Below are positions 43,231 to 52,032 of a stretch of 64,000 nt of DNA, in pieces. The stretch is taken from positions 1 through 64,000 of the forward strand of contig NZ_JBBCJO010000001.1 of assembly GCF_037190085.1 (NCBI RefSeq), written 5' to 3'. The stretch is from Gemmatimonas aurantiaca (GTDB taxonomy: Bacteria > Gemmatimonadota > Gemmatimonadetes > Gemmatimonadales > Gemmatimonadaceae). Position 1 is the stretch's first letter, and every line of letters starts with the position of its first letter. The position numbers and the translations under genes are program-made. The notes below the pieces were generated by a model. That model had not been told where the DNA came from. It searched no databases and saw only the letters and a program-made list of their open reading frames with translations.

Positions 43231-45345
43231 CTAACCACCGAAGCCGAGTGCCCGGCCGCCGGCGTACACCAGCCATGCTGCGCTGTACGCCAGGGCCAGC
43301 ATGTAGGCGAACTGAATGCCCGCCCATTTCCAGCCGATCGCTCCACCACCCGCCTCACGCACCGTGATGGCCGTGGTGCTGATGCACATCAACGCGAACA
43401 CGTAGAACACCATGAGACCCACGGCCACGAGCGACGAATAAACCGGGCGCCCCGTGGCGTCCTTCTCCTGCTGCAGTCGTTCGCTCAGTGCCGCTTCGTC
43501 CTCGCTGCCCACGCCGTAGATCGTGCCCATGGTGGACACGAACACCTCACGGGCCGCGAAGCTGGCCGCGATCGACACGCCGATCTTCCAGTCATACCCC
43601 AGAGGGCGCACGACGGGTTCGATGCCATGGCCGATGCGTCCCAGAATGGAGTGCTCGAGTTGCTGCTCCTGCTGTATTTCGGGCGCTGCCGTGGGATCGG
43701 GTTCGATGCGCGGATACGTGGCCAGCGCCCACAGGACGATGGACAGCGACAGGATGACTGTGCCGGCGCGCTTCACGAACAACGCGCAGCGCTGGTACAC
43801 CGACACCCCCAGCGACTTGAGGCTGGGCCAGCGATAGGGCGGCAGCTCAAGGATCATCGGTCGCACCGGACCCTTGAGGAGGGTCCGTTTGAACACCGCC
43901 GCCATGAGCAGCGCCACCACCGTGCCCAGGAGATACATGCCCAGCATCGTCGCGCCCTGGAGCGTGAGGCCCGGCAGCAGCGCCGTGGCCGGCACGAACG
44001 CGCCGATGAGCAACGTGTACACCGGCAGACGCGCCGAACAGCTCATGAGCGGCACCACCATGATCGTGGCCAGCCGGTCCTTGGGATCCTCGATGGTGCG
44101 TGTGGCCATGATGCCCGGCACCGCGCACGCATATCCCGACAGCATCGGGATGAAGCTCTTGCCGTGCAGTCCCACCGATCGCATGACCCGATCCATCAGG
44201 AACGCGGCGCGGGCCATGTAACCCGAGTGTTCGAGCAGACCGATGAACGTGAAGAGAATCGCGATCTGCGGCAGGAACACCAGCACCGAACCCACACCGG
44301 CAAACACCCCGTCCACGACGAGCGACCGCAGGTCGCCTTCGGGCAGCACCGAGCCCACCGCGCTGCCCGCACTCGCGATGAGCGCCTCGATGCCGTCCAT
44401 GAGCGGGGTCGCCCACGTGAACACCGACTGGAACACCACGGCCATCAGCAGCAGGAACAGGACCGGCCCCCACACCCGGTGCAGCGCGATCCGGTCGATG
44501 CGATCGGAGAGGCTGTTCGTGCCCGCATGCGCACGGGTGACGGTGCGATCCACCACCTGTGCGATCCAGGCGTAACGCACCTCCGATTCGAGGCGCGACG
44601 GACGGAAACCGGCCTGTTGCACCGCCGCCGTGGCTTCCTTCACCGCACCGGCCAGACCCGGAACTTCCGCGAGATGCGCGTCGGTGCGTTCGACGCCCAG
44701 CACCCGCAAGGCTTCCATGGCGGCCGTGCTCCCGGCAAATCCGTTGGCCGTGAGACAGGCTTCCACCGGAGCCAGCGCGGTCTGCACCGGCTCGGGCAGC
44801 GTGAAGCGACGCATGGGCGCGGGCAGGGTTGCCGCCGTCAGCAGTGCCTGCTTGAGCGGCTCGATGCCTTCCCCGCGTTTGGCCACCGTGGGCACGATCG
44901 GCACCCCCAGCTCATGAATGAGCTCGGGCACGTCGATTTGAATGCCTTCCGTCTGCGCGACATCGAACTGATTGAGGGCGATGACCACCGGCACGCCCAG
45001 TTCGAGCACCTGTCCCGTCAGGAACAGATTGCGTTCGAGGTGCACTGCGTCGACGACCACGAGCACGACCTGCGGGGTCCAACGGTCCGCATCGCGACGC
45101 TGGAGCACGTCGAGCGCGATCTGCTCATCGGGTGAACCGGCCGACAGCGAGTAGCTGCCCGGCAGATCGAGGACGACGATACGACGTCCGTCGGGGCCTT
45201 TGAAGGCGCCTTCGACCCGATCGACCGTGACGCCGGCGAAATTGCCAACGCGCTGCCGGAGTCCGGTCAGCGCATTGAAAAGGGTCGTCTTGCCGGTGTT
45301 CGGGTTGCCGATGATGGCAACCCGCAGCTCAGACGCGGGCGGCAA
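43231..45345 (-). CDS. feoB: Ferrous iron transporter FeoB
   Basis: A 704-residue inner-membrane Fe(II) transporter. The N-terminal G domain has G1 GNPNTGKTTLFN, G2 AGVTVDR, G3 DLPGSYSL and G4 NQFD. A helical GDI region and two Gate segments (FIGLLEHSGYMARAAFLMDR, SCSARLPVY) follow, then a C-terminal membrane part. The ATG overlaps the feoA end by 17 bases, giving tight coupling. The gene encodes the full-length form with no fusion. Confidence 0.95.
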   Translation of the reverse strand: MPPASELRVAIIGNPNTGKTTLFNALTGLRQRVGNFAGVTVDRVEGAFKGPDGRRIVVLDLPGSYSLSAGSPDEQIALDVLQRRDADRWTPQVVLVVVDAVHLERNLFLTGQVLELGVPVVIALNQFDVAQTEGIQIDVPELIHELGVPIVPTVAKRGEGIEPLKQALLTAATLPAPMRRFTLPEPVQTALAPVEACLTANGFAGSTAAMEALRVLGVERTDAHLAEVPGLAGAVKEATAAVQQAGFRPSRLESEVRYAWIAQVVDRTVTRAHAGTNSLSDRIDRIALHRVWGPVLFLLLMAVVFQSVFTWATPLMDGIEALIASAGSAVGSVLPEGDLRSLVVDGVFAGVGSVLVFLPQIAILFTFIGLLEHSGYMARAAFLMDRVMRSVGLHGKSFIPMLSGYACAVPGIMATRTIEDPKDRLATIMVVPLMSCSARLPVYTLLIGAFVPATALLPGLTLQGATMLGMYLLGTVVALLMAAVFKRTLLKGPVRPMILELPPYRWPSLKSLGVSVYQRCALFVKRAGTVILSLSIVLWALATYPRIEPDPTAAPEIQQEQQLEHSILGRIGHGIEPVVRPLGYDWKIGVSIAASFAAREVFVSTMGTIYGVGSEDEAALSERLQQEKDATGRPVYSSLVAVGLMVFYVFALMCISTTAITVREAGGGAIGWKWAGIQFAYMLALAYSAAWLVYAGGRALGFGG

Positions 45346-45616
45346 GCTGAACGGTGATGCCGGCTGTCAGAGCCGCGCCGAGCGCCAGACGGGTGCCTCG
45401 CACATCGAGCAGCATCGCATCACGTGAGTCGATCACGTTCACGGCCGTTCCCTCGCACAGGCCCAGCGCGCGCAGGCGACAGGCTTCATCGCCACTGCAA
45501 TCGATATCGACCACCGTCGCGCGGGTGCCGGCACGGCAGGTGTTCAGCGTGCACGTGCCCTGCGCGGGCGCATCGGCGGACTGCAGAGTGGGGAGGGGGA
45601 GGGAAAAAGCGGCCAC
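45329..45616 (-). CDS. feoA: Ferrous iron transport protein A
   Basis: A 95-residue SH3-like FeoA domain protein (ATVVDIDCSGDEACRLRALGLCEGTAVNVI...GTRLALGAALTAGITV) with an N-terminal extension containing two extra Cys residues (GTCTLNTCRAG). It assists FeoB at the membrane. The GTG start at 45616 has no clear Shine-Dalgarno sequence and lies only 9 bases after a Fur-box-like palindrome, so the true start may lie downstream or the mRNA may have a very short leader. Confidence 0.88.
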   Translation of the reverse strand: MAAFSLPLPTLQSADAPAQGTCTLNTCRAGTRATVVDIDCSGDEACRLRALGLCEGTAVNVIDSRDAMLLDVRGTRLALGAALTAGITVQLAARV

Positions 45617-45625
45617 GGTCTTTGT

Positions 45626-45640
45626 TGAGAATTGTTCTCA
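45626..45640 (-). promoter_or_regulatory. Fur-box-like palindrome
   Basis: TGAGAAT-T-GTTCTCA has the 7-1-7 layout of the Fur consensus TGATAAT-N-ATTATCA and agrees at about 12 of 14 fixed positions. It is extended by one pair on each side (TTGAGAA...TTCTCAA). It sits immediately upstream of feoA, as expected for iron repression. Confidence 0.65.
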
Positions 45641-45656
45641 AAGGTCTGATTCGCAA

Positions 45657-45684
45657 GTTATCCGAACTGATCCGGTCTGTGCAA
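45657..45684 (-). promoter_or_regulatory. Putative promoter of feoAB
   Basis: Read on the minus strand, TTGCAC is followed by 16 bases and GATAAC. The Fur-like box would lie just downstream of the expected start point. Confidence 0.4.
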
Positions 45685-45749
45685 TGGGGACACCGGAAAT
45701 CGCCTATGAAATCAGTCCGGAATCCCGCTGGATCAGAGCGGCTGGCGAA

Positions 45750-46556
45750 TCAGGCCGGCTTCCGGCGCGAGACCATGAGAGTCACGCCGATCAGGGCGAT
45801 GCCCATGGCGATGACCTGGGCCATGGTCAGTCCGGCGAAGAACCGGTCGTCCTTGGCGCGGAAGAATTCCACGATGAAGCGCTCCACGCCCGCCACCACG
45901 CAGTACAGGCCGAACAGCCAGCCTTCCCGGTGCTGGTGTTTCCGGAAGGCCCAGAGGATGGCGAACATGCCGAATCCCATGGCGGTCTCGTACAGCTGCG
46001 TGGGGTGCACCGCCACCACTTCGCTGGGGCTCGTACCGGCCGGAAAAGTGATACCGAACTGGTCCGACATCACCGCCACCGTGCTCGGCGGCGCGCCTTC
46101 GGGAAACTGCGTGGCCAGGAAACCGTTCCAGGGACGACCGTAATCGTCGCCCACCGCCCAGCAGCCCGTCCGACCCACCGCGTACCCCGCGGCGATCGCG
46201 ATGCCTGCCACATCGGCGATGCGTAGGAAATCGAGCTTCTTGAAACGGATGACGGCAAAACACAGCGCCACCGCACCCATGAAGCCGCCCCAGAACACGA
46301 AGCCGCCCCGGCTCAGAAACGCCCCCGGGTCGCCGGTCAGGATGACGTAGTAGGTCTTGGCCCCGATCAGCGTCCCGAGGAGCGCGGCCATGACCAGATC
46401 GGGGATGGCCGCGGCTTCTTTGTCCTGTCCCCGCCGCCACAGCTCGCGCTGGCAAATGATCTGCGAGATGGCAAAAGCCGCCAGCACCGCCAGACCAAAA
46501 CCGGTGATCTCGAGCGGGCCAAGCTTGAGGGCCGTCGGATGATGAACGATGGGCAC
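45750..46556 (-). CDS. lgt: Prolipoprotein diacylglyceryl transferase
   Basis: This 268-residue inner-membrane enzyme transfers diacylglycerol from phosphatidylglycerol to the lipobox Cys of prolipoproteins. It has seven hydrophobic segments, with the family motifs RGGFVFWGGFMGA, GRTGCWAVGDDYGRP (catalytic Arg region) and VHPTQLYE. Start ATG 46556. It would act on the lipoproteins at 11902 and 24005. It lies 78 bases downstream of tsaD on the same strand. Confidence 0.95.
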   Translation of the reverse strand: MPIVHHPTALKLGPLEITGFGLAVLAAFAISQIICQRELWRRGQDKEAAAIPDLVMAALLGTLIGAKTYYVILTGDPGAFLSRGGFVFWGGFMGAVALCFAVIRFKKLDFLRIADVAGIAIAAGYAVGRTGCWAVGDDYGRPWNGFLATQFPEGAPPSTVAVMSDQFGITFPAGTSPSEVVAVHPTQLYETAMGFGMFAILWAFRKHQHREGWLFGLYCVVAGVERFIVEFFRAKDDRFFAGLTMAQVIAMGIALIGVTLMVSRRKPA

Positions 46557-46634
46557 GCGTGAGGGTGTGGGACGTGAAGAGAAGCGTGAAGAAAGCGCGA
46601 ATACAGCTGAATACAGCGTGAATGACGTCTGATG

Positions 46635-47717
46635 TTATCCCGCGCGGCGAAGCCCGGGGAGCGGCAGCGATGCGGTGGCGGTCAGGTCCGGTGCGCCGAA
46701 CTCCCCGCGCGCCAACCGAAATATGCCCGCCGCCGCAATCATGGCGGCGTTGTCGGTCGCCAATCGTGGCGTGGGAGCGTGAACCGTACCCTGCCGGCGC
46801 TCCATGGCTGCCCGCATCGCGTCCTGTAACGCGCGGTTGCAGGCCACCCCCCCGCCCAGCACCACCCGGGTCCGCCGGAACTGCCGCGCCGCACGAACGG
46901 TCTTCTCCACGAGTGTCTCGATCACGGCATCCTGGAAGCCGCGGGCGATACTGGCCCGCTCCGCGTCCAGTGTGCCCGATCGTTCGGCGTTCCGCACGGC
47001 GTGCAGCACCGCTGTCTTGAGGCCGCTGAACGAACAGTCGTAGTAGTCGTCGTCGCCCGGTTGGGCCGACTTGCGCAGCATCGGACGGGCAAACCGATGC
47101 GGATGTCCGTGCGCGGGCGATGCGGCCGTGGCCGCGAGCTCCTCGATGGGGCGTCCGCCGGGATAGGGCAGACCCAGCAGCTTGGCCACCTTGTCGAACG
47201 CTTCGCCCACGGCATCGTCACGCGTCTGTCCGAGCAACGCGTAGTGACCCCATTCGGGCACGTCGAGCAGCAAGGTGTGTCCCCCGCTCACGAGCAGTGC
47301 CGTGAATGGCGGCGCCGCATCGGTCTGTTCGAGCATCGTGGCGAAGAGATGGCCTTCGAGATGATGCACCGGCACCAGCGGCTTGCCGTGCGCGAAGGCG
47401 AAACTCTTGGCGAAACTCGTGCCCACCAGCAGCGCGCCCACCAGCCCCGGTGCATGCGTCACGGCCACCGCGTCACAGTCGTCCATCGTGACGCCCGCTT
47501 CGCGCAGCGCCGCCTCCACGGCCGGCACGATGCCGACGAGATGCTGCCGGCTCGCGATCTCGGGCACCACACCACCGAACAACCGATGCACGTCCTGCGA
47601 GAGAATGACACAGGATTCCAGCGTCATCTCCTCCGGCGAACCGGACACCACTGCGGCCGATGTCTCGTCACACGAGGTCTCGATGCCCAGCACGCGACGT
47701 GTCGCGCCCTGCGTCAT
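46635..47717 (-). CDS. tsaD: tRNA N6-adenosine threonylcarbamoyltransferase
   Basis: A 360-residue ASKHA-fold protein that, with TsaB and TsaE, installs threonylcarbamoyl on A37 of ANN-decoding tRNAs. It has GIETSCDETSAAVV, the metal-binding HHLEGH, LLVSGGHTLLL, GEAFDKVAKLLGLPYPGG and the C-terminal GGGVACNRAL. ATG 47717 is chosen close to the conserved N-terminus; in-frame ATGs at 47726 and 47741 are possible, the last overlapping the stop of a tiny upstream frame. Confidence 0.95.
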   Translation of the reverse strand: MTQGATRRVLGIETSCDETSAAVVSGSPEEMTLESCVILSQDVHRLFGGVVPEIASRQHLVGIVPAVEAALREAGVTMDDCDAVAVTHAPGLVGALLVGTSFAKSFAFAHGKPLVPVHHLEGHLFATMLEQTDAAPPFTALLVSGGHTLLLDVPEWGHYALLGQTRDDAVGEAFDKVAKLLGLPYPGGRPIEELAATAASPAHGHPHRFARPMLRKSAQPGDDDYYDCSFSGLKTAVLHAVRNAERSGTLDAERASIARGFQDAVIETLVEKTVRAARQFRRTRVVLGGGVACNRALQDAMRAAMERRQGTVHAPTPRLATDNAAMIAAAGIFRLARGEFGAPDLTATASLPLPGLRRAG

Positions 47718-47737
47718 TCGATGCATCCCGCGATGCA

Positions 47738-47827
47738 TCACGCGCTCGCGCGGATGAACACCCAGAGCGCGATGGAGAGCACGAGCGCCACCACCGCGCG
47801 CACCACGACCATGGAGGAGATCCGCAT
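47738..47827 (-). CDS. Possible 29-residue single-helix membrane peptide
   Basis: The frame MRISSMVVVRAVVALVLS...WVFIRASA fills the gap between the thioredoxin-like gene and tsaD. It is almost entirely one hydrophobic helix with Arg at both ends, and its stop overlaps an in-frame tsaD ATG (TGATG). No clear ribosome-binding site. It may be real or a chance frame. Confidence 0.3.
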   Translation of the reverse strand: MRISSMVVVRAVVALVLSIALWVFIRASA

Positions 47828-47838
47828 CGGAGCGTGGC

Positions 47839-48390
47839 TCAGGATTTCGGTTGGGCGAGCAGTTGTTCGAGCAGCCGGCGATTGCCCTCGGAGGCCCAGT
47901 CGTCGGCCCCGATCCACTTCTTGCGGATCATGCCCTCGCGGTCGAGCACGAACGTCTCGGGCACGCCGGTCGTGCGATAGATCCCCTGAATGGATCCGGT
48001 TCCGTCGTGCAGGACGTCGAATGTGATGCCGTACTCCTTCACGAAATCGCGGATCTTCTGACCGGCGTCGGCGTCGTCCACGCTGATGGCGACGATCTTG
48101 AGGCCCTTGGGCCCCAGATCCTTGTACAACGCTTCCATGCTCGGCATTTCCGCGCGGCAGGGAATGCACCAGGTGGCCCAGATGTTCAGCACCACCACGT
48201 CGCCCCGATAGTCGGTGAGCGATTTGGGGCGGCCGGGTTCCTCGAGGGTCTGCGCGATGAAACCCGGCGCGTTGGAGCCCACCGTGACACTGGTGAGTTC
48301 GTCCTTCAGGAAATGCGATGCCGCGAACGCGCCGCCGCCGAGCAGGGCGACGATGGCGAGCACGACGAGCCACTGTTGTTTGACGGTCAT
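47839..48390 (-). CDS. TlpA/ResA-like membrane-anchored thioredoxin
   Basis: A 183-residue protein: an N-terminal signal anchor (QWLVVLAIVALLGGG), then a periplasmic thioredoxin domain with active site W74-C75-I-P-C78 and the cis-Pro region TTGVPETFVLD. Such proteins keep periplasmic cysteines, for example cytochrome c heme sites, reduced. ATG 48390 overlaps the rpe stop by 4 bases, so it is co-translated in the large operon. Confidence 0.9.
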   Translation of the reverse strand: MTVKQQWLVVLAIVALLGGGAFAASHFLKDELTSVTVGSNAPGFIAQTLEEPGRPKSLTDYRGDVVVLNIWATWCIPCRAEMPSMEALYKDLGPKGLKIVAISVDDADAGQKIRDFVKEYGITFDVLHDGTGSIQGIYRTTGVPETFVLDREGMIRKKWIGADDWASEGNRRLLEQLLAQPKS

Positions 48391-49052
48391 ACCGACTCCG
48401 TGCACAGATTGCGCAGCACCGCGATCTCGGCCTGCGGATTGGCGGCACCGAAGATGGCGTTGCCGGCCACGAACGTGTCGGCGCCGGCGCGCCAGCAGCG
48501 CTGAATGGTGTCGCGCGAAATGCCGCCGTCCACTTCCAACACGGCCGCGCTGTCGGCCTGATCGAGCAGGAACCGCATGCGCTCGATCTTGTCGACGGAA
48601 TATTCGATGAACTTCTGACCGCCGTAGCCGGGATTCACGCTCATGATGAGCACCAGATCGAGCAGGTGCACCACCTCCTCGATGGCCGCGAGCGGAGTGC
48701 CGGGATTGAGCGCCACGCCCGCCTTCACGCCGAGTTCCTTGATGCGCATGAGCTGGCGGTCGAGATGCGGTGCGGCCTCCACATGAATGGTGAGCACATC
48801 GGCGCCCGCCTTCACGTAGTCGTCGAAATACTTCTCGGGCTCCTGCACCATCAGATGCACGTCGACGACGCGGGTGGTGGACCTGCGCACCGCCTCGATC
48901 ACTTTCACGCCGAACGAGAGATTGGGCACGAAGCGGCCGTCCATGACGTCGACATGGATCCAGTCGGCGCCACCGGCTTCACACATCGCGATCTCGTCGC
49001 CGAGGATGCGGAAATCGGCACTGAGCACGGAGGGAGCGATACGAACGGTCAT
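48387..49052 (-). CDS. rpe: Ribulose-phosphate 3-epimerase
   Basis: A 221-residue TIM-barrel enzyme of the pentose-phosphate/Calvin pathways. Motifs: IAPSVLSADF, DWIHVDVMDGRFVPN (metal-binding His and Asp), VDVHLMV, LIMSVNPGYGGQKF and LEVDGGIS. ATG 49052 is chosen because the conserved N-terminus begins there; the longer in-frame extension is not conserved. Confidence 0.95.
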   Translation of the reverse strand: MTVRIAPSVLSADFRILGDEIAMCEAGGADWIHVDVMDGRFVPNLSFGVKVIEAVRRSTTRVVDVHLMVQEPEKYFDDYVKAGADVLTIHVEAAPHLDRQLMRIKELGVKAGVALNPGTPLAAIEEVVHLLDLVLIMSVNPGYGGQKFIEYSVDKIERMRFLLDQADSAAVLEVDGGISRDTIQRCWRAGADTFVAGNAIFGAANPQAEIAVLRNLCTESV

Positions 49053-49114
49053 CGGAAGGGTGCGGGAGTCTGCGAAGAATCGGGAAACGAACGGTGTTGG
49101 TTCGGCAACGTGGC

Positions 49115-49636
49115 TCAGTGCCACGACGTGTGCAGCGTGTCCGCGGGATCACGGCCATCACTGAGCACGAGCGTCACGGCGCTGCGGGTCATGACACGCG
49201 CGCCGGACATGGGGAAGGTGGCCAGCACGATGCCCGCCGGTTTGGCGGACGGCCGGAACTGCACTTCACCCACCTGCAGACCGATGTCCAGAATCGCGTT
49301 GCGTGCCGCGCCTTCCTCGAGGTCGATCACCGACGGCACCACCACCAGCGTTTCACTCGTGGGTTGTGTATCCGGAGCCGGCGCGGCGGCGGGCGCCGTG
49401 CCCGGGGACGCGGTGGGCTTCGGAATGTTGCCCTGCGAGATGGAGTCGAGCATCACGGCGAGTGAATCGACGCTGTCGGCCCGTCCCGGTTCGAGCTTGT
49501 TCACGGTCATCACGCCGCCGGCGGCTCCCAGTGCGGCACCCACCACGATGGCGACGAGCGCGCGCAGCCCCCAGAGGCGGTAGACGGCGCCGCCGGTGGA
49601 CGCACGCTGGCGGGAGGAAGTCCTGGTCTTGGCCAT
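49115..49636 (-). CDS. PASTA-domain membrane protein
   Basis: A 173-residue protein with a short basic cytoplasmic tail, one membrane helix (about 23-45), an Ala/Pro linker and a single extracytoplasmic PASTA domain (about 97-165: VVVPSVIDLEEGAARNAILDIGLQVGEV). PASTA domains bind peptidoglycan fragments and are usually C-terminal to Ser/Thr kinases or PBPs; here there is no kinase or PBP domain. The ATG overlaps or nearly abuts the rsmB stop region. Function unknown. Confidence 0.85.
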   Translation of the reverse strand: MAKTRTSSRQRASTGGAVYRLWGLRALVAIVVGAALGAAGGVMTVNKLEPGRADSVDSLAVMLDSISQGNIPKPTASPGTAPAAAPAPDTQPTSETLVVVPSVIDLEEGAARNAILDIGLQVGEVQFRPSAKPAGIVLATFPMSGARVMTRSAVTLVLSDGRDPADTLHTSWH

Positions 49637-49637
49637 G

Positions 49638-51005
49638 TCAGGCTGCCCTTCTCATGCGGACGGCAAACGCGCCATCCGTGCCGTGGCGATGTGGCAGGAC
49701 GCGGAGTCGTCCCTGGTCGATGACGCTGTCCGATACCACGCCGATGGGTGGTGGTTCCACGGTGAACTCCGGGTGCGCAGCGAGAAAGGCGTCCACCGGT
49801 TCGTCGTTCTCCTCGGGTTCGAGCGAGCAGGTGCTGTAGATGAGCAACCCGCCCGGCCGCACGACGGTCGCGGCCGCGGCCAGAATACGGCGTTGCAGCG
49901 CCCCCAGCACGGCAAAATCGGAGACTTGGAGACGCCAGCGGGCATCGGGATGACGCCGGAAGGTGCCGGTGCCGGTGCAGGGCACGTCCACCAGCACGGC
50001 GTCCACCGCGGTGATGGCCGGACACGTGGCATCGGCAATCAGCGGAACCAGGCGGGAGACGGGCGTGGTGTCCGTCGCTGTAGGCGGCGCCACTGGGGCA
50101 GCTGGTGCGGCCAGGTCGGCGGTCAGTCGTGCGAACCCCGCGCGCATGCGTGTCACGCGCGCGGGGTTGCGGTCGGCCGCCACCACGAGTCGCGCCCGAC
50201 GTGCGAGTTCGAGGGCCTTGCTGCCCGGCGCCGCACAGAGGTCCGCCACCACGCTGTGTTCAGGCACATGGGCGTATCGGGCCACGAGGGTCGCGGCCGG
50301 ATCCTGCACGTAGAACTGTCCGCGCCGGAAGGTCTCGAGTTCGGTGAGGGCCACCGGGCCGGTGATCTCGAGCGAGTCGGGCACCAGCGCCACGGCGCGG
50401 GTGGTCACGTCCGATTGGGCGAGCCGATGCGCGAGTGCATCGGCGTCGATGCCATGCGGACGCACGACGACCGGTGCAGGCGCATTGTCGAGCGCGAGCA
50501 GTGCACCCGTTTCTTCGAGCCCCCACCGTTCCACCCAGCGCGCCACCACCCACGCGGGGTGTGAATACCGCAGGGCGAGTGCTTCGACGGGATCGGCGGG
50601 TGGTGTGGGGTCGATGTGCGCGCGTTCACGATCGACACGGCGGAGCACCGCATTCACCAGCTTGCCCGCCCCCTGACCGTGACGGCGCTTCACCGCCTCC
50701 ACCGACTGTCCGATGGCGGCGTAGGGCGGCACACTGTCCATCGACAGCAACTGATGGGTGCCCAGGCGCAGTACATCGAGCACTCCGTCATCGAGCACAC
50801 CGAGCCCGCCGCGGATGCGTGATGCGAGCATGGCATCGAGACGATCGCGATGACGCAGCACGCCCCAGACCAGCTCCTGCACCCATCGCCGGTCGCGGGC
50901 GTCGAGCGAAGCGGTGCGCCGCTCGAAGCTGGCGTCGAGCAACTGTCCGGCGCGCAGGTCGGCGAGCACGCCGGCGGCGGCAATGCGCGACGGGGTGACG
51001 ATCAC
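49638..51005 (-). CDS. rsmB: 16S rRNA (cytosine-967-C5)-methyltransferase
   Basis: A 455-residue protein with an N-terminal NusB-like RNA-binding domain (about 1-140) and an RsmB/NOP2 SAM-dependent methyltransferase domain. SAM binding: VADLCAAPGSKALEL. Catalytic Cys motifs: DVPCTGTGTFRRHPDARWR and YSTCSLEPEEN. An Ala/Pro/Thr insertion (LAAPAAPVAPPTATDTTP) interrupts the methyltransferase domain. GTG 51005 overlaps the fmt stop by 4 bases. Confidence 0.93.
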   Translation of the reverse strand: MIVTPSRIAAAGVLADLRAGQLLDASFERRTASLDARDRRWVQELVWGVLRHRDRLDAMLASRIRGGLGVLDDGVLDVLRLGTHQLLSMDSVPPYAAIGQSVEAVKRRHGQGAGKLVNAVLRRVDRERAHIDPTPPADPVEALALRYSHPAWVVARWVERWGLEETGALLALDNAPAPVVVRPHGIDADALAHRLAQSDVTTRAVALVPDSLEITGPVALTELETFRRGQFYVQDPAATLVARYAHVPEHSVVADLCAAPGSKALELARRARLVVAADRNPARVTRMRAGFARLTADLAAPAAPVAPPTATDTTPVSRLVPLIADATCPAITAVDAVLVDVPCTGTGTFRRHPDARWRLQVSDFAVLGALQRRILAAAATVVRPGGLLIYSTCSLEPEENDEPVDAFLAAHPEFTVEPPPIGVVSDSVIDQGRLRVLPHRHGTDGAFAVRMRRAA

Positions 51006-52018
51006 GCGGGATCCGCGGTCGCGGATGCCGACGCAGCGACGACAGGCAGCGCGAACTGATCGCCGATGCTCACGCCACGGCCACGCGCCCAGGCCAACGC
51101 GGTCATGCGCGGCTTGCCGCTGGGCTGCACATCGAGCACACGCACGGCGCCCACGCCGCACCGCACGATCATGCCACCGGCGACGCCGTCGGCTTCCACG
51201 CTGCGCACGGTGCCCGGCGGACTCTCGCGGGTGGGATCGTCGAGCGCTGCATCACTGCCATCGCCCACGACACGGGCGCTGAAGCACTTGACCGACGTGT
51301 CCCGCAACATGGCCCAGGCGCCGGGACGCGGATCGAACGCCCGCACCACCCGTTGCACCTGCCGGGCCGGTGCACGGAAATCGATCTGCGCGGTGGCCCG
51401 ATCGATCTTGGCGGCATAGGTGGCGAGGGATTCTTCCTGCGGTAGCGCGTGCGAAACGCCGGCATCGATCATGGCCAGCGCCTGCACGATGGCCAGCGCG
51501 CCATGTTCGGCGAGCGCATCGTGCAATTCGCCGTAGGTCATGTCGTCGTCGATGGGCATGCGCAGCACATGCAGCATGTCTCCCGCGTCGAGCGCGGGCA
51601 CCATCTGCATGATGGTCACGCCGGTCTCCGGCATCCCTTCCAGAATGGCGGCCTGGATGGGCGCCGCACCGCGCAGCGCCGGCAGCAGCGACGCGTGAAT
51701 GTTCAGCGTGCCGTGTGGCGGCAGATTGATGACGTTTTTGGGCAGAATGTGACCATAAGCCACCACCACCGAGATGTCGGGTGCGAGGGCGCGCATCTCG
51801 GCCAGGAACGCCTCACCGCGTGGCCTGTCGGGTTGCAGCACCGGCAACCCTTCCTCGAGCGCCACCTGTTTGACCGGCGACGGATCGAGTTGCGATCGCG
51901 ACCGCCCGCGCGGGCGATCGGGTTGCGTGACCACGCCCACGACATCGTGGCCCTCGCCCAGCAGGGCACGCAGGGGTGGCACGGCGAAGTCGGGCGTGCC
52001 CCAGAAGAGAATGCGCAT
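51002..52018 (-). CDS. fmt: Methionyl-tRNA formyltransferase
   Basis: This 338-residue enzyme formylates initiator Met-tRNA with 10-formyl-THF. Motifs: FWGTPDFAVPPLRALL, QPDRPRGR, VVAYGHILP and HASLLPALRGAAPIQ (catalytic region), with a C-terminal OB-fold. ATG 52018 is 14 bases after the def stop. Adjacent def and fmt are the usual arrangement. Confidence 0.95.
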   Translation of the reverse strand: MRILFWGTPDFAVPPLRALLGEGHDVVGVVTQPDRPRGRSRSQLDPSPVKQVALEEGLPVLQPDRPRGEAFLAEMRALAPDISVVVAYGHILPKNVINLPPHGTLNIHASLLPALRGAAPIQAAILEGMPETGVTIMQMVPALDAGDMLHVLRMPIDDDMTYGELHDALAEHGALAIVQALAMIDAGVSHALPQEESLATYAAKIDRATAQIDFRAPARQVQRVVRAFDPRPGAWAMLRDTSVKCFSARVVGDGSDAALDDPTRESPPGTVRSVEADGVAGGMIVRCGVGAVRVLDVQPSGKPRMTALAWARGRGVSIGDQFALPVVAASASATADPA

Positions 52019-52032
52019 GGGGCGTCGCCCGC

